Counted from the first letter of the stretch, positions 44,656 to 54,899 are shown. The stretch is 64,000 nucleotides of DNA from JARFQW01 sp963842955 (GCA_963842955.1 CAWJIJ010000009.1:682001-746000); one strand, 5' to 3'. Notes: a model not told the origin generated them from the letters alone. A program made the numbers and translations.

Positions 44656-46071
44656 ATGCAGATCCGGTTTTTCGGCGCCGCGGGCGAGGTGACGGGGTCC
44701 TGCCACATTGTCGAGGTGCAAGGACGGCGGGTCCTGCTGGACTGCGGTCTGATCCAGGGCGGGCGCAAGGACGAGGCGAGGAACGCCGAACCCTTTCCGT
44801 TCGATCCCGCGGGGGTTGATGCGGTCGTGCTGAGCCACGCCCACATCGACCACAGCGGCCGGCTTCCTCTGCTGGTTCGCGCGGGATTCAAGGGCCCGAT
44901 TTACGCCCAGTCGGCGACCCGCGATCTTTGCCGCATCATGCTCAAGGACTCGGGCTATCTGCAGGAGAAGGACGCGGAACACGAGAATCGGAAACGGGCT
45001 CGCAAGGGCCTCGCCCCGGTTGATCCCCTGTACACCTCCGCCGACGCGGTGGCCTGTGTCCGAAAGTTCCGGACACTGCCCTACGACCGCTTGACCGATA
45101 TCGTGCCCGGCGTTCAGGTCCGGTTCCACGATGCGGGTCATATCCTGGGTTCCTGCATTGTCGAGTTGCTGCTGGAGGAGGGCGGTGTTCGTCGGCGGCT
45201 GGTGTTCAGCGGCGATCTGGGGCAAACCGGCACGCCAATCCTGAAGGACCCCGTGGCCCTCGAACAGGCGGACCTGGTACTGATGGAAAGTACTTACGGG
45301 GATCGTCTGCATCGGTCCCGTGACGAGACCTGGGCGGAGATCCAGGGCATCGTCGGGGAGGTGAAATCCCTGAGCGGCAATATCCTGATTCCCGCTTTTG
45401 CGGTTGGCCGAAGCCAGGAACTGCTTTACCTGTTCGCCACCCACTTCAAGGAATGGCACCTGGACCGCTGGCAGGTTTTTCTCGACAGTCCGATGGCCAT
45501 TGAGGCCACGGAGGTATACCTGAAGCACAGCGAGATCCATGACGACGAGGCGGCCGCGTTCTGGCGCAAGGACGGGGGCGGCGACCTGCTGCCCAATCTG
45601 CATCTCACCCGGACGCCCCTGCAGTCCCAGGCCATCAACCGTATTCAGTCCGGCGCCATCATCATCGCCGGCAGCGGCATGTGCACGGGCGGACGGATTC
45701 GGCATCACCTGAAGAATAACGTCTGGCGCCGCGACTGCCACGTCATTATCGTGGGCTACCAGGCGCACGGCACGATTGGCCGCCAGCTCGTGGACGGCGC
45801 CCGCCACATCCGGCTGTGGGGCGAGACGATTCGCGTGGGCGCCATGGTGCATACGGTGGGTGGCTTGTCCGCCCACGCCGATCAGAAAGGCCTCCTGGAG
45901 TGGTATGGGGCGTTTGAAAACCGGCCGCCTGTCGTTCTTGTCCACGGGGAAGAGCGGGGCCAGGGCCCCCTGAAAGCCGAACTGGAAAGTCGTTTCGGAG
46001 CTGCCGTGCGGATCGCCAGCCCCGGCCAGGTGATCGATCTCGCGCGGGCCGATCGGCGGACGGCAGCCTGA
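44656..46071 (+). CDS. MBL-fold/beta-CASP RNA exonuclease-like protein
   Basis: A 471-residue metallo-beta-lactamase nuclease with a beta-CASP insert, of the YSH1/CPSF-like bacterial group. Zinc motifs: LSHAHIDHSGRLP, HDAGHILGSC and FSGDLGQTG. Beta-CASP motifs follow: LIPAFAVGRSQELLY, IIIAGSGMCTGGRIRHHL and the histidine in VGGLSAHADQKGL. RNA processing is the expected role. The ATG has GGAGGA eight bases before it. Confidence 0.93.
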   Translation: MQIRFFGAAGEVTGSCHIVEVQGRRVLLDCGLIQGGRKDEARNAEPFPFDPAGVDAVVLSHAHIDHSGRLPLLVRAGFKGPIYAQSATRDLCRIMLKDSGYLQEKDAEHENRKRARKGLAPVDPLYTSADAVACVRKFRTLPYDRLTDIVPGVQVRFHDAGHILGSCIVELLLEEGGVRRRLVFSGDLGQTGTPILKDPVALEQADLVLMESTYGDRLHRSRDETWAEIQGIVGEVKSLSGNILIPAFAVGRSQELLYLFATHFKEWHLDRWQVFLDSPMAIEATEVYLKHSEIHDDEAAAFWRKDGGGDLLPNLHLTRTPLQSQAINRIQSGAIIIAGSGMCTGGRIRHHLKNNVWRRDCHVIIVGYQAHGTIGRQLVDGARHIRLWGETIRVGAMVHTVGGLSAHADQKGLLEWYGAFENRPPVVLVHGEERGQGPLKAELESRFGAAVRIASPGQVIDLARADRRTAA

Positions 46072-46223
46072 ACACTGGCACGGACTTTGGCCGAGGCACC
46101 GGGTGCCCGGGCTCTTGATCGTTTCACCGGGGCTGGATCCGCTTCTTGAGTCTCGTCGAAAAGACGTACAATGACGTCAGACGCGAAATGAGGGTTTCGC
46201 GGTTTTTTCAATGAGGGAGGGAG

Positions 46224-46595
46224 ATGATGAGCGATTCCACGAACAAGTCCGGCATTCGCCAGGACCGGCGGCGTTTTCTGAAGATGGGCGCCGGCGCGAT
46301 CGCCGCCGTGCCGGTAGCGGCACTTGTCGGCGGCCGGGTAGCCTTTGCGGAAGACCTGCCAAAACTGGACGAGGCTGATCCGTCGGCGGTTGCGCTTGGC
46401 TACAAGCACGATGCGGCGGATGTCGACACGGCCAAGTTCCCGAAGCACTCGGGAGAGGAGGGCGCCAAGCAGCTCTGCTCGAACTGCAACCTTTACCAGG
46501 GCGGTGATGCCGAGTGGGGTCCCTGTGCCATTTTCCCGGGGCGGCGCGTTGCCGGCGCGGGCTGGTGCAACGCCTGGATACCGAAGCAGGGCTGA
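46224..46595 (+). CDS. High-potential iron-sulfur protein (HiPIP)
   Basis: A 123-residue precursor of a periplasmic one-electron carrier with a [4Fe-4S] cluster at high potential. A Tat signal (DRRRFLKMGAGAIAAVPVAA) fits export in folded form. Cluster cysteines are at 85, 88, 101 and 115 (C-x2-C-x12-C-x13-C: LCSNCNLYQ, WGPCAIFPG, GWCNAW). Such proteins serve cytochrome bc1 to reaction centre or terminal oxidase transfer. GGGAGGGAG precedes the start. It is a single gene with its own terminator. Confidence 0.95.
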   Translation: MMSDSTNKSGIRQDRRRFLKMGAGAIAAVPVAALVGGRVAFAEDLPKLDEADPSAVALGYKHDAADVDTAKFPKHSGEEGAKQLCSNCNLYQGGDAEWGPCAIFPGRRVAGAGWCNAWIPKQG

Positions 46596-46630
46596 TACCC
46601 GCTGCCATTCTGTTTGTAACGATTGTCTTA

Positions 46631-46659
46631 GCGCCCGGCTCAGCCGGGCGTTTTTTTTT
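46631..46659 (+). terminator. Terminator of the HiPIP gene
   Basis: Stem CGCCCGGCT / AGCCGGGCG with a short loop, followed by nine T, 36 bases after the stop. Confidence 0.93.
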
Positions 46660-46741
46660 GTTCCTCAACTGCTGAGCCGCAACTTCGTCCGTTCAGTGCG
46701 CAATAGTTTCTCTATTTCGCAGCAGGGCCGGTTCTTAGCAT

Positions 46742-46780
46742 CAGTCATGCAATGCAGATGGATTGCTTACTGACTGGAGG
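46742..46780 (+). promoter_or_regulatory. Hairpin abutting the TonB receptor ribosome-binding site
   Basis: CAGTCA(46742)-T-GCAAT pairs with ATTGC-TTAC-TGACTG(46776), giving an interrupted 11-pair stem whose last G is the first base of the GGAGG Shine-Dalgarno. Such a leader could modulate translation or bind a protein. No known riboswitch class is recognised. Confidence 0.5.
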
Positions 46781-46789
46781 CACAGCCAC

Positions 46790-49547
46790 ATGAATCACAG
46801 AGATCCTGTTGGAGATGCGGTTCGATACGCGCTAACTGCAGGTGTCGCGGCATCGTTTGCGGGTGTACCCGCGGCACTGTTTGCCGAAGACGACGTTGCG
46901 GTCCAGGAGAAGGTCACCGTCACCGGCTCACGCATCAAGCGGGTCGACATCGAGGGCCCTTCCCCGGTGGCGGTTATCAGCCGTGACGACATCGACGCCA
47001 CGGGGGATATCTCCGTAGCGGAAGTGCTGCGCGGCTCCGTCTGGAATAGCTTCGGGTCGTTCCGGCAGAGCTCCGGTTCGTCGGCGCAGTCCCAGTCCGC
47101 AGTGAGCCTTCGCGGCCTCGGATCGCAGCGCACCCTCGTGCTGATCGACGGCCGTCGCATGTCCGGTTCGCCCACCAACGGCGCGGGCTCGACCCAGAAC
47201 CTCAACGTTATTCCCCTGGCAGCCGTGGAGCGCATCGAGGTGCTGCGTGACGGCGCCTCGGCCGTTTACGGAAGCGATGCTATTGGCGGCGTGGTGAATA
47301 TCATCCTCCGCCGTGACTATGAGGGCATGAACCTCGCCTGGGGCATCGGCCGTCCCACCCAGACCGGCGGTGACGAAGACAGCTACAGCGTCGTGGGTGG
47401 CCTGTCGTCGGGCAAAGGCAATATCACTTTCGGCTTCGACGTGGAAAAGAAGGAAATCATTTTCCAGGGGGACCGTTCGTTCTCCGCCGTCGGCTTGTCC
47501 GCCTTTGGATTCCCGAGCAGCTATTTCGGGTATCTCACGACCAACGATCCCCGCAACCCGACCGGGCGAGTTTTTGTCGGTCGGCACGTTCCCCGACGCG
47601 AGATGTCCCGCGTCCCTGGGCTCCTCCCAGGAGTTTCCGGCATCCCAGGTCTCCGCCGGCGGCACGCTGTGCCAGTACAACTATGCGGGGGTTGCCGCCA
47701 ACGAGGCGGAGAACGATACGAAGAGCTTCTTCGTGAACATCAACTACGACCTGAACGAGACCACCCAGTTCTTCGCCCGCGGCAACTTCTCCTATAACGA
47801 GAGCTTCGGCCGCTATGCGCCCAGTCCGTTCACCTCGCCGTTGCCCACGCTGACCCAGAGCAATCCGAACAACCCCACCGCGCCGGGCGCCACCAACATC
47901 GACGGACAGACCTTCGGCGGCCAGTCGGTGACGCTGGCCGATGGCACAGTCGTTGAGGGGCCGTTCGATCTTTCCTTGTTCTACCGGAACGTGCCGGGTG
48001 GCTTCCGCGACACCAACATCGAAGACACGCTCGTCGACTACATGGTGGGCGTGAACGGGACGGTGGATTTCCTCGGCGGCATGGACTGGGAGCTGGCCGG
48101 CCAGTGGTCCCAGCAGACCTCTAACTCCGCCTCGCCGGGGCTGGGAGTCATTCCGTTTCTGCAGCGCGAGATCGACAACGGCAACCTGGATATCTTCGAG
48201 GTCAACCAGGAGACCGACTCTTCCTTCCAGGAGGCCGCAAGCTTCGACGGTATTTTCGACGCCAAGACCCGTATCGCCAGCGTAGACGGTAACGTCGGCT
48301 GGGACCTGTTCCAGATGCCCTCCGGCCCCGTGCCGATCGTGCTGGGCGCGGAGTACCGCGACGAGAACTTCGAGCAGAACTACGACGCCCAGCAGAATGC
48401 CGGCAACGTGGCCGGGTCCGCGGGCGGCCAGGACGTGTCGGGGGCGCGTGTCGTGAAATCCCTCTTCACGGAGGTAAATATCCCGATCATCAGCATGCTA
48501 GACGCCACGCTGGCGCTTCGCTACGACGACTACAACGACTTCGGGACCACATTGACGCCACAGGCCAAGCTGGCTTTTCGGCCCCTGGACAGCCTGCTGG
48601 TGCGGGCGAGCTGGGGCAAGGGTTTCCGGGCCCCCTCCATGACCGAGCTCTACAGCGCCCGGACCCAGAGCTTCGATGGTGCCGTGGATACCTTCCGCTG
48701 CTCGCTGGATCCGGCTGACACGAATGGTGACGGCCGCCCGGATGTGGATCCGAATACGCTGCCGGCGGGCAATCCCTGCGTGTTGACCCAATACCAGAAC
48801 CTGTCGGGGGGTAACACCAAGCTGGACGCCGAGACCAGCGACCAGTGGGGCGCCGGCTTCGTCTGGAACCCGCTGCAGGACCTGTCGATCGCCATCGATT
48901 ACTACAACATCGAGATCGACGACGAGATCGGGACATTTGCCCTGCAAACCCTGTTCGACCAGGAGTTCGGCCTCCGCCAGGGCGGCGCGGGTGGCCAGAC
49001 GGTCGGCGCTGTGACTCGAATCCAGGGCAACAACTTCGTGGATTTCGTGGTTAACGACAACGCCAATTTCGCAACCCGCGAGACGGACGGGCTGGACGTG
49101 GATATCAGCTACGCTTTCTCGGCCGGAGCTGCCGGAGACTTCCGTACCCAGGTTCTTTGGACCCACGTCCTGGAGTACGAGCGCGATGTCGGCGACGGGC
49201 AGGGCAAGCGTCGGCTCGACGGGACCTTTGATCCGGAGAACCGGGCCAGCGTGTTGCTGGGGTGGAGCCTGGGAGACTTCAACGCCAGCGCGGTCTGGAA
49301 CTATATCGACGAAGCGGAGAACGCAGAGAACAACTCTCCGGTGTATGCGAAGGTGGATGACTATTCCACGGTGGATCTGAGTTTCGGCTATTCCACCCCC
49401 TGGAACGGCCAGATCACGGTGGGTGCGCGAAACATCTTCGACGAAGATCCACCCACGACCATTAATATCGGCAGCCCGTTCTACACGAACTATCTTCACG
49501 ACGTTTATGGCCGGGTCCCTTACGTCCGCTACGAGCAGGATCTCTAG
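46790..49547 (+). CDS. TonB-dependent receptor, one frameshift
   Basis: Outer-membrane TonB-dependent transporter, about 918 residues once one extra base is removed. Signal peptide ALTAGVAASFAGVPAALFA, then the plug domain (KVTVTGSRIKRVDIEGPSPV, SLRGLGSQRTLVLIDGRRM, VERIEVLRDGASAVYGSDAI) and a 22-strand-type barrel with LRYDDYNDFGTTLTPQAKLA and the late GARNIFDEDPP. The frame changes from NDPRNPTGR near 47570 to the +1 frame (FLSVGTFPDARCP), probably one base too many in the GGG or TTTTT there. Small periplasmic-loop features suggest the oligomer/sugar-type receptors, but the ligand is unknown. GGAGG sits ten bases before the ATG. Confidence 0.85.
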
Positions 49548-49587
49548 GCGCTCGTCGAAGGAACGACCCGACTCGCAGCAACCCAAG

Positions 49588-49624
49588 GCATCGGCCCGTT
49601 TCGGCGGGTCGGTGTCTTTTTTTT
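49588..49624 (+). terminator. Terminator of the TonB receptor gene
   Basis: Stem GCATCGGCCCG / CGGGTCGGTGT (with G-T pairs), followed by eight T, 40 bases after the stop. Confidence 0.85.
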
Positions 49625-49669
49625 GGCTTTCTGCGGTGGAACGAGCCGTCGGTACGATCAGGCCCACTT

Positions 49670-49710
49670 TTACGAAGGATTTCGTATTGAATGTTACGAA
49701 GGATTTCGTA
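49670..49710. promoter_or_regulatory. Two tandem palindromic sites ahead of the winged-helix/TPR gene
   Basis: TTACGAAGGATTTCGTA occurs twice, at 49670-49686 and 49694-49710, 24 bases apart. Each copy is an inverted repeat (TACGAA / TTCGTA around GGAT). They are AT-rich against the GC-rich background, 66-106 bases before the regulator start, and look like paired operators overlapping its promoter. Confidence 0.7.
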
Positions 49711-49775
49711 TACACTCGGATCACGCGTTTCTTGTCAGGAAGCGACGCCAGGAGGAGGGTCTGTCACCGCTGCCC

Positions 49776-51752
49776 ATGACTAGCCAGCAGCACCATCGCG
49801 AGCGGTATCGCATCGGCGACCTGGAACTGGATTTGGGCCGGGTACGCGTCGTGCGCAATGGTATTGAACTGGCGCTTCCGCCCCTGTCCTTCCGCTTGCT
49901 GCTGGAACTGGCGCGGATTTCTCCTGACGTAGCGCGCCCCGACGAATTGCTCGAACGGGTGTGGGCCGGGGTCATCGTTAACGAGGAAACCCTCAAGCAA
50001 CGGGTCAAGCTGCTTCGCCAGGCGCTGGGCGAGAGCGGTCGTGACCCCCGCTACGTCCGCACGGTTCGCGGTACCGGCTATCAGTTGATTCCGCCGGTCA
50101 CCGAGCTGACCAGCCACGAGCGTTTCCAGGACGACATCGAAGGTGACTCGCGATTGGCGCCCGCTGCCTGGCCAGCCGGGACAACCAACTTTTCTGGCAC
50201 GTCGTGGCTCCGGCGGGCGCTGCGGCCCCTGGGCCTCGGCGCCGCCATCCTCACGGTGGCGGCACTGGTCGTCGCCGTGGGTGTCGATCTGACCACGCGC
50301 CCCTTACCGGCAGCGGACCATCCATCATCGCCGGCCCCGCCAGTAGCCGCGCCAGGCTCGGCGGAGGCCCTCTACAAAGTTGGCCGACAGCACTTCGTGC
50401 GGCGTGACGCGGCGTCGCTGGCCCGGGCGCAGGGTGCTTTTCGGCGGGCAGCAGAGCTGGATCCTGCGTATGCACCGGCCTGGGCCGGCCAGTCGGATGC
50501 CGGCCTGATGCTGCTGTTGTACGGCGAAGCGGATTGGGAGCGGACGCTCGTCGCATCGAGGTCTCTGCTGGAACGCGCTGAAGCTGCCGGAGGGCATCGG
50601 GCCGTTATCGCTACGTCCCATGGCCTGCTGGCCTGGATGGAGGGTGATGTGTCGTCGGCCGAGAGCCTGTTCGAGCAGGCCATCGGCCTTGACGCCGACC
50701 ATCAGCTCGCCAGGCTCTGGCTGGGCATGATTAGGCTGCGGGAAGGCCGCCCGGAATCGGCCCGGGAACACCTGAGCCACGCCCGGCGACATGCGCCGCT
50801 GGACCCGGTTGTCCTGACGAACCTCGGTGAGGCCTATATGAGTCTCGGTGACTTTGATACTGGGATCGTGCACCTGTCCCTGGCTGCGCAGGCGGCGCCG
50901 GACCTCGGACTCCTCGCAGTACGCGCCGTTGCATGGGCCTGGGAGTACGGCGAACTCGAAGTGGCCGGGGAATGGATTCGGCGGGCCGAAACGGTCGGTC
51001 GCGATCCCCATGGCGCGCTGGCGGCCCTTCGCGCCAGGACGCAGCTTCAGGCGGGGAATCCGGAGGCGGCAAGGGCTGTCATGTTGGAAGCCGGCCTGGA
51101 CGCCAGCGGGGCACGGCTGGACACCGGGCCGCCCTGGGCAGTGGAGGCCAAGCGGTCGGCGGCCCTGCGGCTGGCCGTGGCTGATCGTGAGATCGATGCC
51201 CTTCATGGCCTTGCGGACACTGGCGAGCATCACGAAATCATCGAGGGCTGGCGTCACGAGGTGGCCGACGCCCTGTATCTGACCGGCGACTATCCGGGCA
51301 TGATCGGGCTCTATGGGAGCGGTTTCGAGGATTCGGGATCGGAGCTGGGGCCCATGGGCCGCGCATGGCTGAATGTCAGCCTCGCGGTGGCCTTCGAGCG
51401 CCTGGGACGGACCGGCCAGGCCCGGGCCCGCGCCGATGCGGCGATGATCGCGGCGCAGGCCCACGGCGGGCGCGAACCCCGGATGTCGCTGCTCAGGGCG
51501 CGGCTGGCCGCGATTCAGGGAAAGGAGGCGGCAGTGTTCGACGAGCTCCGCGCGACGCTGGCCTCGGGATGGGTCGATGCCGGCGCCATCGAGGACGACC
51601 CGGTATTCGCAGACTACCGCTCCCGGGCGGAGTTTGTTGAGCTGAGAGCGACTCTTCTAAAACGCCAGGAGCAGGCCCGCGAGCGGCTCGATGACTCCGG
51701 GAGCCACTTCAAGCTTGCGGTTGCCGGGGCACCCGCCGGTCACCGCCCATAG
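49776..51752 (+). CDS. Membrane-bound winged-helix/TPR transcriptional regulator (CadC-like)
   Basis: A 658-residue one-component regulator. An OmpR/PhoB-type winged helix (about residues 12-105: YRIGDLELDLGRVRVVRNGI, NEETLKQRVKLLRQALGE, YVRTVRGTGYQLIPP) is followed by one membrane helix (GLGAAILTVAALVVAVG) and a periplasmic TPR array (SAEALYKVGRQHF, AFRRAAELDPAYAPAWAGQS and later repeats). I took ATG 49776; the frame is open further upstream but runs through the palindromes. The gene lies directly after the TonB receptor, and such pairs often control uptake of the receptor's ligand. Confidence 0.85.
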   Translation: MTSQQHHRERYRIGDLELDLGRVRVVRNGIELALPPLSFRLLLELARISPDVARPDELLERVWAGVIVNEETLKQRVKLLRQALGESGRDPRYVRTVRGTGYQLIPPVTELTSHERFQDDIEGDSRLAPAAWPAGTTNFSGTSWLRRALRPLGLGAAILTVAALVVAVGVDLTTRPLPAADHPSSPAPPVAAPGSAEALYKVGRQHFVRRDAASLARAQGAFRRAAELDPAYAPAWAGQSDAGLMLLLYGEADWERTLVASRSLLERAEAAGGHRAVIATSHGLLAWMEGDVSSAESLFEQAIGLDADHQLARLWLGMIRLREGRPESAREHLSHARRHAPLDPVVLTNLGEAYMSLGDFDTGIVHLSLAAQAAPDLGLLAVRAVAWAWEYGELEVAGEWIRRAETVGRDPHGALAALRARTQLQAGNPEAARAVMLEAGLDASGARLDTGPPWAVEAKRSAALRLAVADREIDALHGLADTGEHHEIIEGWRHEVADALYLTGDYPGMIGLYGSGFEDSGSELGPMGRAWLNVSLAVAFERLGRTGQARARADAAMIAAQAHGGREPRMSLLRARLAAIQGKEAAVFDELRATLASGWVDAGAIEDDPVFADYRSRAEFVELRATLLKRQEQARERLDDSGSHFKLAVAGAPAGHRP

Positions 51753-52121
51753 CGTTTCCCTCGCGCCCAGGACGGTCCTGCAGGCGGCCCGGCACAGTCG
51801 AGCCGACGTCGTCAGTTCAGGCCTGGCCAGTTATACGTGGAACACGCAACGGGCCGGCGGGTCTCCGGCGACTCCCAGGATGGTCGGTCCTGCGCGGTTT
51901 GAAGCAGCTCCGCTGAGCCTTGTTGCTTTCGGATCGTGGCCGGTCACCCGAACAGCGATCCGCGCCGGTCTCGCATGATCCGGTCAAACCTATGAAAAGG
52001 CTCGCCAAAAAAGCGCTTTACCCGGCCTACCCGAAAGCTTCCCCGCAATTTCCCCCGGACTTCACGCAACCAGGCCACGGCATCCGGAAGCTGTTGCCTG
52101 TCACCATCCCGGGAGAACGCC
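51753..52121. other. Intergenic region
   Basis: About 370 bases with no gene or terminator that I can support; it must carry the promoter of the AraC-family gene. Confidence 0.5.
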
Positions 52122-53009
52122 ATGCTGGTACGCGCCACGAGTTCCGCTTCGTCTTCGCAGCTCCAGGAGCTGGCCATCGAGAGCCGGGTCCGTGATTGCC
52201 TCTTATCCCAGGAGGCGCCAGACCCTGAAGCCATGATCGAATCACCCGGCTGCCTTGTGGTCTGGTCCAGCGGGCCGGCCGGTATTGGCATAAACGGTGT
52301 GTGGCGAGCGCTCTCCGGTGATCGGCTGGTTGTCGCCAATGCCGGAACCCGGGTTCAGCTGCGGGTCGATCCGGCCGGTGGCGGGAGAATCTCGCTGGTC
52401 ACGATGCCCAAATCCCGGGTCAGCGAATGCCTCGAAGATCTGGGCGCAGTCAGCCGTCGCTTCAGGCTGCTGGCGGGCAGCGACCAACCGCTGGCGTCCA
52501 TCGCCGGTCGGATTCTCTGGCAGGACTCCGGAATCGGCCCTGTGCTGTCGGACCTCGAACAGGCAGCCGCCCTGGGCATGAAGGATTCAGTATGGATGAC
52601 GCGGGAAATCCGCTTGCTTGCAGAGCGCCTGCTCTTCATGGCCTCGCGCAACGGCGGACGGCCGGGTCGGCGCCCGTCCCGGCGGGACCTGCTCCGCGAA
52701 CGCCTGGAACGGGTCAAGGTCCTGATCGATACCCGCTATCCCGAGGCAATTAATCTGGATGCCATGGCGCAGACCGCGTGTGTATCGCGCTATCATTTTC
52801 TGCGCGAGTTCCGGCGAGCCTACGGCGAGACGCCGTACCGCCTGCTGGTGAACCGGCGGCTGAACGCGGCGAGAGAACTCCTGCAGGCGGAGGACCTGAG
52901 TGTCCAGGAAATCAGCCGACGGGTCGGATTCGCGAGCGCGGATGGTTTCTATCGGGCCTTTCGGCGCCGCTACCAGGCCAGCCCCTCGGCCTTTCGAGGG
53001 GGCGGCTGA
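52122..53009 (+). CDS. AraC-family transcriptional regulator
   Basis: A 295-residue regulator with a C-terminal AraC/XylS domain of two helix-turn-helices: first INLDAMAQTACVSRYHFLRE, second LSVQEISRRVGFASADGFYR, ending ASPSAFRGG. The linker RRDLLRERLERVKVLIDTRY is highly basic and helical. The N-terminal half (about 1-170) shows beta-rich text such as GIGINGVWRALSGDRLVVAN but no recognised sensor domain. GGGAGAA precedes the ATG. The gene is convergent with the DUF6165 gene and has no obvious target beside it. Confidence 0.88.
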   Translation: MLVRATSSASSSQLQELAIESRVRDCLLSQEAPDPEAMIESPGCLVVWSSGPAGIGINGVWRALSGDRLVVANAGTRVQLRVDPAGGGRISLVTMPKSRVSECLEDLGAVSRRFRLLAGSDQPLASIAGRILWQDSGIGPVLSDLEQAAALGMKDSVWMTREIRLLAERLLFMASRNGGRPGRRPSRRDLLRERLERVKVLIDTRYPEAINLDAMAQTACVSRYHFLREFRRAYGETPYRLLVNRRLNAARELLQAEDLSVQEISRRVGFASADGFYRAFRRRYQASPSAFRGGG

Positions 53010-53012
53010 GGG

Positions 53013-53423
53013 TCAGCCCCTATCCGTGTCCCGCCGATAGTCCGCGTAGGATTTCTCTTCCACGAGGACCGATCCGGTTGCCTCGTTGATCCGGCGCTTC
53101 GCGGCTGCGCGCTCGTCGTTGGTCAGGTAGACGGCCCGCGCCAGCTCGACGAAACGCTCGTTGAACTCGCCGGCGGACTCCAGGCGGCGAATGTCGTCTT
53201 CGATATCCCACAAGGTTTCGTTTATGCGCTTGAGAGCCGCACGATCGTCGCCAATGTCGATTGTGGCCAGCGGGCTGTCGTCCCAGGTCGCCACGAGCTG
53301 GGACAGTTCCATGCGAACGTTGGCCAGCTTGCCCGGATCAGAGATCCGCTGAGACTTGATCTCGAGGATCGTGATCTTGTCGATCAGTTCGCCGACGGAA
53401 ACCGGTACCCGCAGCTCGGTCAT
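53013..53423 (-). CDS. DUF6165 family protein
   Basis: A 136-residue helical cytosolic protein. The N-terminus VPVSVGELIDKITILEIKS and the following ERF...LVELARAVYLTNDERAAAKR stretches fit DUF6165. No biochemical function is known. It follows the family 9 glycosyltransferase by about 30 bases on the same strand, and genes of this type often sit in lipopolysaccharide core clusters, so a link to cell-envelope sugar work is likely but unproven. Confidence 0.82.
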   Translation of the reverse strand: MTELRVPVSVGELIDKITILEIKSQRISDPGKLANVRMELSQLVATWDDSPLATIDIGDDRAALKRINETLWDIEDDIRRLESAGEFNERFVELARAVYLTNDERAAAKRRINEATGSVLVEEKSYADYRRDTDRG

Positions 53424-53453
53424 CGTGTCGTTCTCCAGTTCATCCCCGTGGTT

Positions 53454-54551
53454 TCAGTCCGAGCCGGCGGGTGCCGCTTCACTGCGGGGCATGCCGGCGG
53501 CTACAAACGCGTCGAGGCGCTCCCGTACGTCGTCCTGGGTGACCAGCTCCATGACGCCCGGAACCTCGATCTTCGTCCCCCACTTTAGCGCCTCCGCCGG
53601 CTTGCCGAGGAACTTGCGGGCGGCGCTGTCATAGCGATCCACGCACCAGCGGCGGCTCAGGTACGGTCCACTGCGCTGGGGATTGCTCGCCGCGTGCAGG
53701 CCCAGCACGGGGGTCCCCATGGCGGTTGCCATGTGCATGGGCCCGGAATCCGGGGTGACCAGCACGGCCGCACGACCGATCATGGCCAGGAGCTGCTTCA
53801 GCGTGTCCTTGCCGATCAGGTCCAGCACGGGCTCGCGCATCTGGCTGCGGATTGCTTCGCCCATCGCCCGTTCCGCATCGCTGGGCCCGCCCGCGAGCAC
53901 GATCCGGAACCCGTGGGTTCGCGCAGCATAGTCGCACAGCGCCGCATAGCGATCCGGCATCCAGTTTCGCAGGGGGTGGCTGGAACACGGGCTCAGCAGC
54001 AGCACCGGGCCGTCTGCCGGCAGGTTCGCCTCGGCAAAGGCCCGGGCTTCCTCGGGGACCGGAATGTCCCAGACCAGCCGCCGCTCGCGGACCCCTAGCG
54101 TCCGGGCAAAGCTGAAATAGCTGTCCACCACATGCTGTCCCCGGCCCGGTGGTATGCGCTCGTTGATAAACAGCCCGTGGAGGTCCTTGCTCCGCCCGGC
54201 GTCGTATCCCAGGCGAACGGGCGCCCTGACCTGGAGGCTGGCGAGATTCGACCGCATCGAGAACTGCGCATGGATCAGAACGTCAAACCGGCGGGAGCGC
54301 AGCTGGCGCCGAAGCGCCGTGTAGCTCCGGACCCCGAGGGCCTTGTCGAAAATCACGAACTCCACGCCGGGCAGGCCTTCGAGCAGCCGTTGTTCCAGCC
54401 TGGCCACGCACCAGGTGATCCGGGTTTCAGGCCAGGCCGCCTGGATGCTGCGGATGACCGGAACGACGTGGGTGACATCCCCGAGCGCCGAAAACCGCAG
54501 CACGAAAAGGCTGGCGGGGGCGGCTGAGAGGGGAAGTCGGGAGCGGGGCAT
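53454..54551 (-). CDS. Glycosyltransferase family 9 (heptosyltransferase-like)
   Basis: A 365-residue GT9 enzyme adding heptose or a related sugar to LPS core from an ADP-sugar. The N-terminal domain has FVLRFSALGDVTHVVPVIRS and WCVARLEQRLLEGL; the C-terminal Rossmann part has VLLLSPCSSHPLRNWM and the nucleotide-sugar motif LVTPDSGPMHMATAMGTPVLG. The Asp near the N-terminus (LGDVTHV) is the usual catalytic residue. It is closest in style to the ADP-heptose:LPS heptosyltransferase I/II group. First gene of a two-gene operon with the DUF6165 gene. Confidence 0.9.
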   Translation of the reverse strand: MPRSRLPLSAAPASLFVLRFSALGDVTHVVPVIRSIQAAWPETRITWCVARLEQRLLEGLPGVEFVIFDKALGVRSYTALRRQLRSRRFDVLIHAQFSMRSNLASLQVRAPVRLGYDAGRSKDLHGLFINERIPPGRGQHVVDSYFSFARTLGVRERRLVWDIPVPEEARAFAEANLPADGPVLLLSPCSSHPLRNWMPDRYAALCDYAARTHGFRIVLAGGPSDAERAMGEAIRSQMREPVLDLIGKDTLKQLLAMIGRAAVLVTPDSGPMHMATAMGTPVLGLHAASNPQRSGPYLSRRWCVDRYDSAARKFLGKPAEALKWGTKIEVPGVMELVTQDDVRERLDAFVAAGMPRSEAAPAGSD

Positions 54552-54899
54552 CGGACCATCCGGCTGGCAATGCCCGGATTCTAGCCGGGTCCGGGCGGGT
54601 GCTGTATCCCCGGGCGCCGCCGAATGTCGCGTTTCCCGAGGCGCTGGGTTGGGATACCATTAGCGCGTTTTTAGTCGGGACAACGCTTTTCGAACACCGG
54701 TTCGCGGCCGGGACTGCTCCGGATTTCCGCGGGTCGCCGAGGAGGGCGAACGGGTCTTGAGCCTCGGAAAAAATCACGAACAGTCATGCCCGCCGCTCCC
54801 GATTCCCAGTGCTTCCGGATGTCCATGGAGAGCCGAACATCCGGCGGTTGACCGCCCATCTGGCCACAGGTGACCAGAACCCAGCATGAGTAGAAGCCC
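54552..54899. other. sucA upstream region
   Basis: About 350 bases between the divergent glycosyltransferase and sucA, so both promoters must lie here. Two hairpins are visible near the sucA end: CGGATGT/ACATCCG (about 54814-54842) and GGCGGT-TG-ACCGCC (about 54843-54856). No gene is supported. Confidence 0.5.
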
